NCBI RefSeq assembly: GCF_001655675.1
Contig: NZ_LYRP01000047.1
Span: 163,593-227,592, forward strand
Origin: Mangrovibacter phragmitis
Lineage (GTDB): Bacteria; Pseudomonadota; Gammaproteobacteria; Enterobacterales; Enterobacteriaceae
DNA: 64,000 bases
Direction of reading: 5' to 3'
Made by a program: the position numbers and the translations under genes. Of this stretch, positions 10,304 to 19,936 are shown piece by piece. The notes below the pieces were generated by a model. It was not told the DNA's origin. It saw only the letters and a list, made by a program, of their open reading frames with translations, and searched no databases. Numbering within the stretch: position 1 is the stretch's first letter; each line of letters begins with the position of its first letter.

Positions 10304-10894
10304 GTGCTGGACAGAATTAAAGCCTGTTTTACCGAAAGTATTCAAACACAGATTGCGGCTGCAGAAGCGCTGCCAGATGCAATTTCACGCGCCGCACTCT
10401 CCATTGTTCAATGTTTACTGAACGGCAATAAAGTGCTGTGCTGCGGTAATGGCACATCTGCGGCGAATGCGCAGCATTTCGCCGCCAGTATGATAAACCG
10501 CTTTGAAACGGAGCGCCCCAGTTTACCTGCTATTGCACTAAATGCTGATAATGTGGTCCTGACCGCCATAGGTAATGACCGTTTGCATGATGAGATCTAT
10601 GCCAAGCAAGTTCGTGCTTTAGGCCATCATGGCGATGTTTTATTAGCGATTTCGACTCGTGGCAACAGCAGAGATATCGTGAAAGCAGTTGAAGCGGCTG
10701 TCACCCGTGATATGTCAATTGTGGCATTGACCGGTTATGACGGTGGTGAACTTGCCGGTCTGCTGGGCCCGCAAGATGTTGAAATTCGTATACCCTCTCA
10801 TCGCAGTGCACGTATTCAGGAAATGCATATGCTGACGGTGAATTGCTTATGTGATCTGATCGATAACACATTATTTCCTCACCAGGACGACTAA
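10304..10894 (+). CDS. diaA: DnaA initiator-associating protein DiaA
   Basis: A 196-aa SIS-domain protein very close to E. coli DiaA. It forms a tetramer that binds several DnaA molecules and promotes timely initiation at oriC. The phosphosugar-type motif [14 protein letters not shown] is near residue 47, with ISTRGNS near 108. Translation starts at GTG (10304) with AGGA 6 nt upstream; residue 1 is therefore Met although the codon is GTG. It lies between yraN and dolP, 9 bp before dolP. Confidence 0.95.
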   Translation: MLDRIKACFTESIQTQIAAAEALPDAISRAALSIVQCLLNGNKVLCCGNGTSAANAQHFAASMINRFETERPSLPAIALNADNVVLTAIGNDRLHDEIYAKQVRALGHHGDVLLAISTRGNSRDIVKAVEAAVTRDMSIVALTGYDGGELAGLLGPQDVEIRIPSHRSARIQEMHMLTVNCLCDLIDNTLFPHQDD

Positions 10895-10903
10895 GGAGTA
10901 CTC

Positions 10904-11479
10904 ATGAAGGCATTAACGCCGCTGGCAGTCCTTATTTCCGCTCTACTGTTACAAGGCTGTGTTGGCGCTGTAGTCGTGGGAAGTGCAGCCGTCGCAACAA
11001 AAACCGCTACCGATCCGCGAACTGTAGGTACTCAAGTGGATGATGGCACGCTGGAGTTACGTGCCAGTAATGCCCTGAGCAAAGATGAACAGTTGAAAAA
11101 AGAAGCTCGCGTCAATGTCATGGCATACCAGGGGAAATTGCTGCTGACAGGCCAGGCACCGACGCAAGCACTGTCTGAAGAAGCGAAGAAAATTGCCATG
11201 GGTGTGGAAGGTGCAACGGAAGTCTATAACGAAATCCGGATTATGCAGCCAATCAGCCTGGGCACAATTTCCATGGATACGTGGATAACCACCAAAATAC
11301 GTTCACAATTGCTGGCAAGTGATACGGTGAAATCATCGAACGTGAAAGTAACCACTGAAAATGGCGAAGTCTTCCTGATGGGGCTGGTAACAGATGCTGA
11401 AGCAAAAGCGGCTGCAGATATTGCCAGTCGGGTCAGTGGTGTTAAACATGTCACTACTGCGTTTACGCCCCTGAAATAA
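10904..11479 (+). CDS. dolP: Division-site outer-membrane lipoprotein DolP
   Basis: A 191-aa lipoprotein, formerly YraP. The signal peptide ends in the lipobox LLQGC (Cys19), and two BON domains follow (about residues 46-115 and 124-191), which bind anionic phospholipid. In known relatives it localises to division sites, supports envelope integrity and assists the BAM machinery. A strong AAGGAG Shine-Dalgarno lies 6 nt before the ATG. Last gene of lpoA-yraN-diaA-dolP; a terminator follows. Confidence 0.95.
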   Translation: MKALTPLAVLISALLLQGCVGAVVVGSAAVATKTATDPRTVGTQVDDGTLELRASNALSKDEQLKKEARVNVMAYQGKLLLTGQAPTQALSEEAKKIAMGVEGATEVYNEIRIMQPISLGTISMDTWITTKIRSQLLASDTVKSSNVKVTTENGEVFLMGLVTDAEAKAAADIASRVSGVKHVTTAFTPLK

Positions 11480-11541
11480 TAAGCTTCCCACTCTGGCGGT
11501 GTGCACGTCTGGCCAGAGATATCGCTATAGCCAGGAAAATA

Positions 11542-11575
11542 AAGCCCTGTATACGCAGGGCTTTGTTGTTTTGCA
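11542..11575. terminator. Bidirectional terminator between dolP and yraQ
   Basis: The stem AAGCCCTG / CAGGGCTT (11542-11549 with 11556-11563) is followed by T-rich TGTTGTTTT on the plus strand and by a T-rich stretch on the minus strand. It can end dolP and the convergent yraQ transcript. A second, weaker stem CTCTGGC/GCCAGAG lies just before it at about 11491-11518. Confidence 0.8.
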
Positions 11576-11601
11576 AAGTGCCGGTAACTGACCAGAACAA
11601 C

Positions 11602-12663
11602 TCAGAACATCAGTGCCAGCCCCCCCAGTACACTCCCGCAAACAATCACCATCAGCCCCGTGAGCCAGAGCGCTTTTGCCGGGAATGTTTTATGCAACAT
11701 AACCAGTGATGGCAGGCTTACTGCAGGTAACGTTATCAACAACGCCATCGCCGGAGCTGTTCCCATCCCTGCGGCCATCAGCGTTTGAATAACAGGAATT
11801 TCAGCCGCCGTCGGAATCACAAACAGGCACCCGGCAATTGCCATTGCCACAACCCAGAACAGGTTGTTTTCAATAATGCCGTCTGCATGAGGGAACAGCC
11901 AGACACGGGCGGCTCCCAGAATGAATACAGCAAGGATATATACCGGAATGGTACTCCAGAACAGCCACCATAACGCTGATGCCCACCGGCGTAAGAACCC
12001 CCCTGTTTGCTGGCTGGGTATGTTATCCAACAGCGCATTTGATTTAGCGCGGGCACTGAGTATATCAGGCTCCTTCACCCACTGTTGTACCATCCACGCC
12101 ACACCCAGCACGGTAACCAACCCGGCAACAACACGTATCAACGCAAATTGCCAGCCCAGTACAAATCCCATAAAGACCAGCGTAGCCGGATTAAGCAATG
12201 GGTTTCCCATCCAGAATGCCAAAGCGCCGCCCATGGAAACCGACTGACGGCGCATGCCTGCTGCCACTGGTGCCGCACAGCAAGTACACATCATACCGGG
12301 TATTGCGAATAACGCCCCAAACAGAGCTCCGCCAAAACGAGTTTGACCCAGTGTTTTCAGTAACCAGTTACGGGGGAGCAAAACCTGAATCAATGACCCC
12401 AGCAATACACCAAGTACAGCCGCTTTCCACACGGCCAAAAAATACACCACAGAGTAATCAATGGCCGACTGGAAGGGATGTGTTTCAGCCTGAGCAATAA
12501 TGGAATGCCCAATACTGTGGGTTTCAGCCGCAGTAAACGCTTTAAAATAATAGGGTTGCCATTTTACATACCAAAGACCGACAGCCGTTACCAGGAAAAA
12601 CAAGGCGGGTTTCCACCATGCAAATGCAGACACCCGTTCAGCAGGCGCGGATTGCGTTGCCAT
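11602..12663 (-). CDS. yraQ: YraQ, predicted permease (DUF318/UPF0718)
   Basis: A 353-aa integral membrane protein with about eight or nine hydrophobic segments. The signature GMMCTCCAAPVAAGMRR near residue 124 (three cysteines, two adjacent) and a second repeat-like block around PTAAEIPVIQTLMAAG near 286 are typical of the family, which includes ArsP-like efflux permeases. The substrate of YraQ is unknown; the cysteine motif hints at a thiol-binding ligand, which is speculation. It lies 78 bp downstream of yraR on the same strand. Confidence 0.88.
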   Translation of the reverse strand: MATQSAPAERVSAFAWWKPALFFLVTAVGLWYVKWQPYYFKAFTAAETHSIGHSIIAQAETHPFQSAIDYSVVYFLAVWKAAVLGVLLGSLIQVLLPRNWLLKTLGQTRFGGALFGALFAIPGMMCTCCAAPVAAGMRRQSVSMGGALAFWMGNPLLNPATLVFMGFVLGWQFALIRVVAGLVTVLGVAWMVQQWVKEPDILSARAKSNALLDNIPSQQTGGFLRRWASALWWLFWSTIPVYILAVFILGAARVWLFPHADGIIENNLFWVVAMAIAGCLFVIPTAAEIPVIQTLMAAGMGTAPAMALLITLPAVSLPSLVMLHKTFPAKALWLTGLMVIVCGSVLGGLALMF

Positions 12664-12741
12664 AAGAACCTCAAAAAAATATGTAGTGATTAAAACGTCC
12701 CGCGGCCTGCTATGCCAGGATACCAGGCAGGAACAATCTGT

Positions 12742-13386
12742 TTAAACTGTGTAATGCTTTGCGTCCTGGCTGAGTTGAGCGGAGTCCCTGACAACAACGG
12801 CAGACTTATTATCGGATAATGCATTAAACATCAGAGCCCGGGCGACATCTGCGGCTCTGATAGCCCGCAAGGAGCCTGGCAGGCATTTAAAAAACGGTGT
12901 GCTCAACGTTTCTGTCCAGCGTTTTTTACGGCGACTGCCCAGTAGCATGGATGGACGGGCAATGACCAGTTCAGGCCAGGCCTGTTCAATCAAAGCATAC
13001 TCTGCGAGACCTTTTGTTCGATTATAGAAGATACATGAGCGCGGGTTGGCCCCCATGGCGCTGACCACCAACATTTTTTCAGCACCAAGACGTAGCCCGG
13101 TTTTCCCGGTCAGTACCACCAAATCATGATCCACCGCGTAAAAAGCCTGAGTGCTGCCCGCATCATGGCGCGTTGTGCCAAGGCAACAGAAAACCAGGTC
13201 GACCGGTGTTGCGACCTGATTCAGGGCGTCTGCTAATTCAGGGGCTGCAATGCAAGTCACTTTCGGGTGGGAAGGTAGTGAACGGCGCGCGGCAATAACG
13301 ATATGAGAAATATGCGGGCTGGCAACCAGCAGTTCAAGCAAATGGCTGCCAACTAAACCACTGGCGCCGGTGAGTAATACATTCAC
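12742..13386 (-). CDS. yraR: YraR, NAD(P)-binding oxidoreductase-like protein
   Basis: A 214-aa short-chain-dehydrogenase-like Rossmann protein, related to NAD(P)H-binding and TIP30/HTATIP2-type proteins. The nucleotide-binding motif TGASGLVGSHLLE is at residues 6-18, and YNRTKGLAE near 121 holds the usual Tyr-x3-Lys pair. Substrate unknown. Its ATG overlaps the yhbP stop (13383-13386), suggesting co-translation. In K-12 the peptidase-like gene yhbO lies between yraR and yhbP; here it is absent. Confidence 0.87.
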   Translation of the reverse strand: MNVLLTGASGLVGSHLLELLVASPHISHIVIAARRSLPSHPKVTCIAAPELADALNQVATPVDLVFCCLGTTRHDAGSTQAFYAVDHDLVVLTGKTGLRLGAEKMLVVSAMGANPRSCIFYNRTKGLAEYALIEQAWPELVIARPSMLLGSRRKKRWTETLSTPFFKCLPGSLRAIRAADVARALMFNALSDNKSAVVVRDSAQLSQDAKHYTV

Positions 13387-13841
13387 TGGTCAAGACCTGC
13401 CTGCTGTGCAGCCTCAGGGTCACGGAACCAGAATAATTTCTTACCAAACCCCAGGGTGTTATCGGTGAATTTGAGTTCATCAACCAGAATTTCCCAAATC
13501 GGTGCTTTGTGGACTCTGGCGATTGGGAAACGCCGGTAATAAGGCTCACGCAATGGGCCTGAATCAGCTTCATCAACCAAACGAATAGTTCCGCTGTACT
13601 GCAGGCCACGAATCAGCGCGACACTTTTGGTCTGACCATTCACGGTACCCGCCACCGGCCTGCTTTGACCAATCATCTCACCATGGCGGGAGGCGGGATC
13701 ACTCAGCAGGTAAAACGCCACACGCTGTTCATCAAAATAAAAAAATGCATTAGCGCACCAGATACCACTTTCATTTGAGACACAAAAAGTGACGACATGC
13801 TGCTTCTTCAGCCACCGGCTGATAACACTCAGAGACTCCAT
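13383..13841 (-). CDS. yhbP: YhbP, FMN-binding split-barrel family protein
   Basis: A 152-aa member of the UPF0306 / pyridoxamine-phosphate-oxidase-like split-barrel family. Function not known; homologues bind a flavin. The conserved stretch DELKFTDNTLGFGKK lies near the C-terminus. The start at 13841 is supported by AGGAG 5 nt upstream and by alignment to the family; a frame open to 13925 would add 28 residues unlike relatives and run into the yhbQ promoter. Overlaps yraR by 4 bp. Confidence 0.87.
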   Translation of the reverse strand: MESLSVISRWLKKQHVVTFCVSNESGIWCANAFFYFDEQRVAFYLLSDPASRHGEMIGQSRPVAGTVNGQTKSVALIRGLQYSGTIRLVDEADSGPLREPYYRRFPIARVHKAPIWEILVDELKFTDNTLGFGKKLFWFRDPEAAQQAGLDQ

Positions 13842-13944
13842 CGCGACTCCTGTTTGTTTAAACCTGCGACGTGATTCTGGCGGCCACTGACCGGTCGCCC
13901 AATTCGTGGTAAGGTAGCCTGACACTCCTTTACAACTTAATACG

Positions 13945-14238
13945 ATGTCTGTCTGGTTCCTGTATCTTATTCACACGCAAAATAACCGCCTCTACACAGG
14001 CATTACAACGGATGTCGAACGCCGTTTTAGCCAGCATCAGCGCGGTAAAGGCGCAAAAGCGTTGCGGGGTGCGGGTAAGTTAAGCCTGGTATTCAGTTAC
14101 CCGATAGGTGATAAGTCACTGGCACTGCGTGCAGAATACCGGGTAAAACAATTTACCCGGGCTGAAAAAGAGCACCTGCTTACCGACAACACGAAACTGG
14201 TTAATCTTCTGGCGGGCTTGCACACGCCTGGAGATTAA
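13945..14238 (+). CDS. yhbQ: YhbQ, GIY-YIG nuclease-like protein
   Basis: A 97-aa single-domain GIY-YIG protein. The motif is visible as [15 protein letters not shown] (the GIY is replaced by YLI, YIG by YTG), with the catalytic Arg in VERRFSQH. Purified relatives cut DNA with little specificity; physiological role uncertain. It is divergent from yhbP (103 bp between starts) and converges on yhbS with a 4-bp overlap of the two 3' ends (14235-14238). Confidence 0.9.
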   Translation: MSVWFLYLIHTQNNRLYTGITTDVERRFSQHQRGKGAKALRGAGKLSLVFSYPIGDKSLALRAEYRVKQFTRAEKEHLLTDNTKLVNLLAGLHTPGD

Positions 14239-14738
14239 AAGTGATTAAAGTGTTCGTGATAATCAACCCGCCCAGAAATACCCGCCAGAGCCTCTTCCGC
14301 CAAAGGATAAACCAAGAAAGCATTTTCTGTCTCAGGCCAACGGCAATACAAGTCGAACTGTGCGGCTTTTTTAAAGCCCAGGTGTGAGTAAAACCCAGGC
14401 TCACCAAGCACAACAACAGCGGCATAACCAAATTCGTTTAACGAGTCCAACCCTTCATAGACCAGTTGCTTACCAAGCCCCTGGCCACGAAATGGTGCAT
14501 CGACTGCCAGCGGGGCCAGCCCGACCCATTGCCGGTCTTCCCCAGCGATATCTACCGGGCTGAACGCAATATAGCCAACCACCTGGCCTTCGTCATCGGT
14601 TGCGACGAGACCCAATGTCAGCAATCCATCTTCACGCAGGGAGTGAACCAGTTGCGCTTCTGCATCACCGTCAAATGCCCGGCGAAGCAGTGCATCAATG
14701 CCAGGGGCATCAATGGGAATTTCCACACGAATTAGCAT
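14235..14738 (-). CDS. yhbS: YhbS, GNAT N-acetyltransferase
   Basis: A 167-aa acetyltransferase with the acetyl-CoA pyrophosphate loop [13 protein letters not shown] near residue 80. It is the close relative of E. coli YhbS, for which protein acetylation and a link to regulation have been reported; the natural substrate is not fixed. It overlaps the end of ubiT by 7 bp, so the two are probably co-translated. Confidence 0.88.
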   Translation of the reverse strand: MLIRVEIPIDAPGIDALLRRAFDGDAEAQLVHSLREDGLLTLGLVATDDEGQVVGYIAFSPVDIAGEDRQWVGLAPLAVDAPFRGQGLGKQLVYEGLDSLNEFGYAAVVVLGEPGFYSHLGFKKAAQFDLYCRWPETENAFLVYPLAEEALAGISGRVDYHEHFNHF

Positions 14739-15256
14739 GTCTCACCTACTGAGGTCTGTTTGATTGCGGGCGCTTTTTCAAGGCCAGCTTCGACAAAGTC
14801 AGCGAGTTGAAGTAGCAGAACCCGCAACGGCTTAGGCATTGCATCCAGCTCTATAGCATCCATCAAATTTTTAACATATAAGCCAAGTTCGGTATCGCCT
14901 TCAATCACCAAACGGCGCTGGAAAAAGAGTGTATCAGGATCCTGCTTACGTGCTGCGACCAGTAACAGATCGTTGGCATCGGCAATAAAACTCACATCAG
15001 CATCTGCCTGTTCACGCACCACCAGCTGGTTCGCCTGCAACGAAGTAAACCACTGCAGCCCGATATCACGCACCTCGATACTCAGCCAGCGACCTTCCAG
15101 AAAGTCCAGCTCGCCTTCCTCCAGCGCCTGACGAAACTGCCAGCCAAGAACTTGTTCCAGAACTTTACGTTTCAACGCAAATGGCGTCAGCTTTACCGGC
15201 TGGCGCAACAACGCAGGACCAAGACGCACCAGATTTGTACGCAATTTTTCCAACAC
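14732..15256 (-). CDS. ubiT: UbiT, SCP2-domain ubiquinone synthesis accessory factor
   Basis: A 174-aa SCP2-family lipid-binding protein, formerly YhbT. It binds isoprenoid quinone intermediates and is required for oxygen-independent ubiquinone synthesis together with UbiU and UbiV, whose genes lie divergently next door. The family core QDPDTLFFQRRLVIEGDTE is clearly readable around residues 105-123. Start at 15256; the 248 bp to ubiU hold both promoters. Confidence 0.93.
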   Translation of the reverse strand: MLEKLRTNLVRLGPALLRQPVKLTPFALKRKVLEQVLGWQFRQALEEGELDFLEGRWLSIEVRDIGLQWFTSLQANQLVVREQADADVSFIADANDLLLVAARKQDPDTLFFQRRLVIEGDTELGLYVKNLMDAIELDAMPKPLRVLLLQLADFVEAGLEKAPAIKQTSVGETC

Positions 15257-15504
15257 GGGCTTTCACTCCTTAACACAATATTACCGCCTATTCTGCCACA
15301 TCAGGCTGGCGAGATAGCGGCTCAAATCAACTATTACACAGGTTTCATTACCAGTGTCTGGAGCTATGAATACGACTTTAGCTGCCTTAAATCAAAATGT
15401 ATCGTGTAAAGGTTAACTAGAATCGCACTTCGTTAACAATTCTTGCTGTCCAGTTACGGTCAGCCCGGTAACGTTGATGGTTACCAGACAATCCAGGAAA
15501 CGCT

Positions 15505-16500
15505 ATGGAGTTGCTTTGTCCGGCCGGGAATTTACCGGCTCTGAAGGCGGCCATCGAAAATGGTGCCGACGCGGTCTATATTGGCCTGAAAGATGATACC
15601 AACGCCCGCCATTTTGCCGGGTTAAACTTTACCGAAAAGCGGTTACAAGAAGCAGTGGAGTTTGTGCATCGCCATAAACGTAAACTACATATTGCTATCA
15701 ATACGTTTGCGCATCCCGATGGTTACACCCGCTGGGAAAAAGCGGTAGATATGGCAGCCCAACTGGGTGCAGACGCCCTAATTCTGGCCGACCTGGCAAT
15801 GCTGGATTACGCAGCCCGTCGCTACCCAGGCGTTGAGCGCCATGTTTCTGTTCAGGCATCAGCCACCAATGAAGCCGCCATTCGCTTTTATCACGATAAC
15901 TTCGCCGTCAGCCGTGTTGTGCTGCCTCGGGTGTTGTCTATTCACCAGGTGAAACAACTCGCCCGCGTTACCCCTGTTCCACTGGAGGTCTTCGCATTTG
16001 GCAGCCTGTGTATTATGGCTGAAGGGCGTTGCTATCTCTCCTCCTACCTGACAGGCGAATCACCGAATACCGTAGGTGCCTGCTCACCCGCGCGTTTTGT
16101 GCGCTGGCAACAGACACCGCAAGGGCTGGAATCCCGGTTGAACGACGTACTGATAGACCGCTACCAGGAAAACGAAAATGCGGGCTACCCAACCTTGTGC
16201 AAAGGGCGCTACCGGGTCGATGGCGATTTGTATCACGCGCTGGAAGAACCCACCAGCCTGAATACTTTGTCTCTCCTGCCTGAACTGATGTCCATGGGTA
16301 TAGCATCCGTCAAAATCGAGGGCCGCCAGCGCAGCCCGGCTTATGTTACTCAGGTTGCCAAAGTGTGGCGCCAGGCGATTGACCGCTGCAGCGCAGATCC
16401 CGAGAACTTCGTGCCACAAGATGCATGGATGCAGGCGCTTGGCGCAATGGCAGAAGGTACCCAGACAACCCTTGGCGCCTATCACCGGAAATGGCAGTAA
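15505..16500 (+). CDS. ubiU: UbiU, O2-independent ubiquinone hydroxylase subunit
   Basis: A 331-aa U32-peptidase-family protein, formerly YhbU. With UbiV it performs the three ring hydroxylations of ubiquinone synthesis without oxygen, using prephenate as hydroxyl donor in known relatives. The four [4Fe-4S] ligand cysteines are present: Cys169 (SLCIM), Cys176 (GRCYL), Cys193 (GACSP) and one in TLCKGRY near 232. A Shine-Dalgarno AGGAAA precedes the ATG. The upstream region has FNR-like half sites only (TTGAT near 15474), so FNR control is plausible but not shown here. Confidence 0.95.
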   Translation: MELLCPAGNLPALKAAIENGADAVYIGLKDDTNARHFAGLNFTEKRLQEAVEFVHRHKRKLHIAINTFAHPDGYTRWEKAVDMAAQLGADALILADLAMLDYAARRYPGVERHVSVQASATNEAAIRFYHDNFAVSRVVLPRVLSIHQVKQLARVTPVPLEVFAFGSLCIMAEGRCYLSSYLTGESPNTVGACSPARFVRWQQTPQGLESRLNDVLIDRYQENENAGYPTLCKGRYRVDGDLYHALEEPTSLNTLSLLPELMSMGIASVKIEGRQRSPAYVTQVAKVWRQAIDRCSADPENFVPQDAWMQALGAMAEGTQTTLGAYHRKWQ

Positions 16501-16511
16501 CAGGAGCAAAG

Positions 16512-17390
16512 ATGAAATATTCATTAGGGCCTGTGCTGTATTACTGGCCGAAAGAAACACTGGAAACGTTTTATACTGCCGCACAAAAAAGTGAAGCGGA
16601 TATTATTTATCTGGGTGAAGCTGTTTGTAGTAAGCGCCGGGCAACAAAGCAAGGTGACTGGATGGCGCTGGCAAAAATGCTGGCTGGTAGCGGGAAGCAA
16701 GTAGTGTTATCCACACTCGCTCTCGTTCAGGCACCTTCAGAGCTGGGCGAATTGAAGCGCTATGTCGATAACGGCGAGTTTATGATTGAGGCCAATGATT
16801 TCGGTACAGTCAACCTTGCAGCGGAACACAAACTGCCTTTTGTCGCCGGGCATGCGCTCAACTGCTATAACGCTGTCACGCTGCGTATTTTACTTAATCA
16901 GGGGATGGTACGTTGGTGTATGCCAGTTGAACTTTCCCGTGACTGGCTGATTAAATTACTTGAGCAGTGCGATACGCTGGGTATTCGTAATCAGTTCGAA
17001 GTGGAAGTACTCAGCTATGGTCACCTGCCGCTGGCATATTCTGCTCGTTGTTTTACTGCCCGTTCAGAAAACCGGGCAAAGGATGAGTGTGAGACCTGCT
17101 GTATCAAATACCCGGTTGGCCGCAATATGCGCTCACAGGAAGACCAGCAAGTTTTCGTGCTCAATGGTATTCAGACCATGAGTGGTTATGTGTACAACCT
17201 TGGTAATGAATTAGCCGGTATGCAAGGTCTGGTAGATATTGTCCGGTTGTCGCCAATGGGATTGGGAACGCTGGATGTGCTCAAACACTTCCGCGCCAAT
17301 GAGCAGGGTGAAAAACCCCTGGTACTGGAAAACCACCACGATTGTAACGGTTACTGGAAACGCCTGGCAGGTCTTAACCTCGAAGTCTGA
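16512..17390 (+). CDS. ubiV: UbiV, O2-independent ubiquinone hydroxylase subunit
   Basis: A 292-aa partner of UbiU in the U32 family, formerly YhbV. The cluster-binding cysteines are seen at Cys39 (AVCSKRR), Cys180 (ARCFTAR) and in DECETCC (193-197). The start at 16512 is fixed by GGAG 6 nt upstream and lies 11 bp behind ubiU; the longer frame reaching into ubiU is not credible. A terminator-like hairpin follows at 17451. Confidence 0.95.
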   Translation: MKYSLGPVLYYWPKETLETFYTAAQKSEADIIYLGEAVCSKRRATKQGDWMALAKMLAGSGKQVVLSTLALVQAPSELGELKRYVDNGEFMIEANDFGTVNLAAEHKLPFVAGHALNCYNAVTLRILLNQGMVRWCMPVELSRDWLIKLLEQCDTLGIRNQFEVEVLSYGHLPLAYSARCFTARSENRAKDECETCCIKYPVGRNMRSQEDQQVFVLNGIQTMSGYVYNLGNELAGMQGLVDIVRLSPMGLGTLDVLKHFRANEQGEKPLVLENHHDCNGYWKRLAGLNLEV

Positions 17391-17450
17391 AACAGCTCGC
17401 ATTGTTAACGCGCATCATCAATCTTTAATGCAGTATTAAAATTACATGAA

Positions 17451-17493
17451 CGGGCAGATGCTAAAACCATCTGCCCGGAGTCGTTCTTTTGTT
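17451..17493 (+). terminator. Terminator behind ubiUV
   Basis: A 10-bp stem (17451-17460 with 17468-17477) and seven-base loop are followed by GAGTCGTTCTTTTGTT. The T-rich part begins about 7 bases after the stem, so the terminator may be moderate. Confidence 0.6.
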
Positions 17494-17521
17494 CTCAACG
17501 ATGCGATAAAAGCGAGTGCTT

Positions 17522-18526
17522 ATGTCTGATTACGCCAGTGTACCGTTTTCTGTTCTTGACCTTGCCCCTGTACCTGAAGGCGCAGAAGCAGGTACAGCCT
17601 TCAGCCACTCTCTTGAGCTGGCAAAGCTTGCTGAGAAACTCGGCTACCACCGCTACTGGCTGGCAGAACACCACAACATGTCTGGTATAGCCAGTGCAGC
17701 AACCTCCGTGCTTATTGGCTACCTTGCGGCCAATACCACCACCCTTCATTTGGGGTCTGGCGGTATTATGCTACCGAACCATTCTCCACTGGTTATTGCA
17801 GAGCAATTTGGTACGCTGGAAACGCTCTTCCCGGGGCGTATCGACCTGGGGTTAGGCCGTGCGCCAGGGAGTGATCACCGAACAATGGCAGCATTACGTC
17901 GCCATATGAATAGCGAACTGGACAGCTTCCCGGAAGATGTCTGTGAATTAATAAACTGGTTCGATGCCAGTGAAAATGCTTCTGCCGTACACCCTGTACC
18001 CGGCTATGGGCTGCGTATCCCGGTATGGCTTTTAGGCTCCAGCCTTTATAGCGCTCAGTTGGCGGCAAAACTCGGGTTGCCTTTTGCTTTCGCATCGCAT
18101 TTTGCCCCCGATATGCTGTTCCAGGCCCTGCAGCTTTACCGCAGCAACTTCGTACCTTCCAGGCGTCTTGAAAAACCCCGGGCCATGGTGTGCATTAATA
18201 TTATTGCTGCCGACAGCAACCGCGACGCTGAGTTTTTGTTTACTTCAATGCAGCAGGCATTTGTAAAATTACGCCGTGGCGAAACAGGCAAATTACCTCA
18301 GCCAATCCAGAATATCGCTAATTTCTGGAGCCCGGCGGAGCAATATGGTGTTCAACAGGCACTGAGTATGTCTCTGGTTGGCGATAAAACCAAAGTGCGC
18401 CATGGCCTGTTAAGTTTATTGCGGGAAACCCAGGCCGATGAAATTATGGTTAACGGGCAAATCTTTGATAACCAGGCTCGCCTGCACTCCTTTGAACTGG
18501 CAATGGAAGTCAAAGCGAGTCTGTAA
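17522..18526 (+). CDS. yhbW: YhbW, luciferase-like monooxygenase family protein
   Basis: A 334-aa TIM-barrel protein of the bacterial luciferase-like, F420/FMN-dependent monooxygenase superfamily. Blocks such as WLAEHHNM near residue 44, [13 protein letters not shown] near 108 and WLLGSS near 166 are characteristic. Physiological substrate unknown. The ATG at 17522 is preferred; a GTG two codons upstream (17516) is possible. Its terminator lies between it and the convergent mtr. Confidence 0.9.
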   Translation: MSDYASVPFSVLDLAPVPEGAEAGTAFSHSLELAKLAEKLGYHRYWLAEHHNMSGIASAATSVLIGYLAANTTTLHLGSGGIMLPNHSPLVIAEQFGTLETLFPGRIDLGLGRAPGSDHRTMAALRRHMNSELDSFPEDVCELINWFDASENASAVHPVPGYGLRIPVWLLGSSLYSAQLAAKLGLPFAFASHFAPDMLFQALQLYRSNFVPSRRLEKPRAMVCINIIAADSNRDAEFLFTSMQQAFVKLRRGETGKLPQPIQNIANFWSPAEQYGVQQALSMSLVGDKTKVRHGLLSLLRETQADEIMVNGQIFDNQARLHSFELAMEVKASL

Positions 18527-18534
18527 TAGTGGAC

Positions 18535-18561
18535 TTACGCAGGGGCAACCCTGCGTTTTTT
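18535..18561 (+). terminator. yhbW intrinsic terminator
   Basis: The 8-bp stem ACGCAGGG/CCCTGCGT (18537-18544 with 18549-18556) with a GCAA tetraloop is followed by a T run. It ends four bases before the mtr stop codon, so it can also affect mtr transcripts on the other strand. Confidence 0.85.
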
Positions 18562-18565
18562 CGGT

Positions 18566-19813
18566 TTACTGATAAGCAGGCAACACATTAAAACTGGACA
18601 GAATATGAACCGCCGCGTTCACGATGCCAAAGCAAAGCACCAGTATAATGAGCGGTTTTCCTCCCCACACCCGAAACGGCGCATCCGGGAAGCGCTTGCG
18701 TGATTTTCGTGCCAACAGAGCCGGAACGACTGCCGCCCAAACCGTTGCCGCCAGGCCAGCATAACCAATCGCATAGAGAAAACCGTTTGGCCAGCACAAC
18801 GCCCCGGCAACCGGCGGCAGGAAGGTCAGCCCAGCTGTTTTCAGGCGGCCTGACGACGTGTCATCGAAGCTGAACAGATCAGCCAGATAATCGAACAACC
18901 CCAGAGTCACCCCCAGAAATGAACTTGCCACAGCAAAGTTGGAAAACGCCACCAACAGCAACCCCAGGTTTTTACTGTTCAGTACACTACCCAGAGCCTG
19001 AACCAGCACATCAATGTTGCCGCCTTTTGCAGCGATATCAATGAAGTTATGGCGCGGGATATTCCCCATCGTTCCCAGTAACCAGATAGCATACAGGCCC
19101 AGCGCGATAAGCGTTCCCCCCACCAGGCAACGCACGATAGCCGCAGGATTTTTCCCATAGTACTTCACAAGGCTTGGGACATTTCCGTGATAACCAAATG
19201 AAGCAAGGCAGAATGGCAGGGTCATCAACAAATACGGCGCATAATGTGGGTTGCTGTCTGCGGTGTTAAGCAATATCGCTGGCTGGACATGCCCAAGCAG
19301 TGTGCCAAAAGTGAGAAAGAACGTAATCACTTTTGCCCCCAACACAATGGCGGTTACCCGGTTCACCGCTTTTGTGCTCAGCCAGACAATAAAAGCAATC
19401 AACAGTGCAAAACCGGTTCCGGCAAAACGTGCTGAGATATTCAGGGATAAAGAAGAAAAAGTATGCTGCAGAATAGAACCACTTGCAGAAATATATGCAT
19501 AAGTAAGGATATACAGAACAAACGCGATGGACAGGCCATTGAGCAAATTCCACTTTTTACCCAGTAAGTCCCGTGTCAGGGTATCAAAACTCGCTCCCGG
19601 GCGATAATTGAGATTTGCTTCAAGAATCATCAGCCCTGAATGCAGCATGCAAAACCAGGTGAAAGCCAGCCCCGCCAGAGACCAAAAAAACCAGGCACCA
19701 GACATCACAACGGGCAGAGAAAACATACCAGCACCAATGATGGTACCCGCGATAAGCATCACGCCGCCCCAAACAGACACAGAGGCTGAAGATGATGTTG
19801 TGAGTGTTGCCAT
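18566..19813 (-). CDS. mtr: Tryptophan-specific transporter Mtr
   Basis: A 415-aa inner-membrane proton:tryptophan symporter of the aromatic amino acid permease family (HAAAP). Eleven hydrophobic segments are visible, beginning with [19 protein letters not shown] at residues 16-34, the family's glycine-rich first helix. The start at 19813 has GGAG 7 nt upstream; the open frame continues 62 codons further only by chance. A TrpR operator and a TyrR box lie upstream, consistent with repression by tryptophan and activation by aromatic amino acids as known in E. coli. Confidence 0.96.
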   Translation of the reverse strand: MATLTTSSSASVSVWGGVMLIAGTIIGAGMFSLPVVMSGAWFFWSLAGLAFTWFCMLHSGLMILEANLNYRPGASFDTLTRDLLGKKWNLLNGLSIAFVLYILTYAYISASGSILQHTFSSLSLNISARFAGTGFALLIAFIVWLSTKAVNRVTAIVLGAKVITFFLTFGTLLGHVQPAILLNTADSNPHYAPYLLMTLPFCLASFGYHGNVPSLVKYYGKNPAAIVRCLVGGTLIALGLYAIWLLGTMGNIPRHNFIDIAAKGGNIDVLVQALGSVLNSKNLGLLLVAFSNFAVASSFLGVTLGLFDYLADLFSFDDTSSGRLKTAGLTFLPPVAGALCWPNGFLYAIGYAGLAATVWAAVVPALLARKSRKRFPDAPFRVWGGKPLIILVLCFGIVNAAVHILSSFNVLPAYQ

Positions 19814-19860
19814 ACAAGCTCCATTGGGCCCATTTTTAGGCCAGTAATTATATGGAACAT

Positions 19861-19880
19861 TGTACCAGTACATGAGTACA
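19861..19880. promoter_or_regulatory. TrpR operator of mtr
   Basis: On the minus strand the site reads TGTACTCATGTACTGGTACA, a close match to the known TrpR operator of mtr with its GTAC half-site cores. It overlaps the likely -10 (TACAAT, 19863-19858) and the spacer, so bound TrpR-tryptophan would block RNA polymerase. Confidence 0.8.
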
Positions 19881-19936
19881 CGCTGAAATAACCTTGCCTG
19901 AATTGGCCAAAGCATAGTGAAATGCAAAATGTAAAA

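Noticed and set aside
15257-15504. An FNR site in the ubiT-ubiU gap
   Set aside because: Only half-sites (TTGAT near 15474, ATCAA near 15391) are seen; no full TTGAT-N4-ATCAA was found, so it was not annotated.
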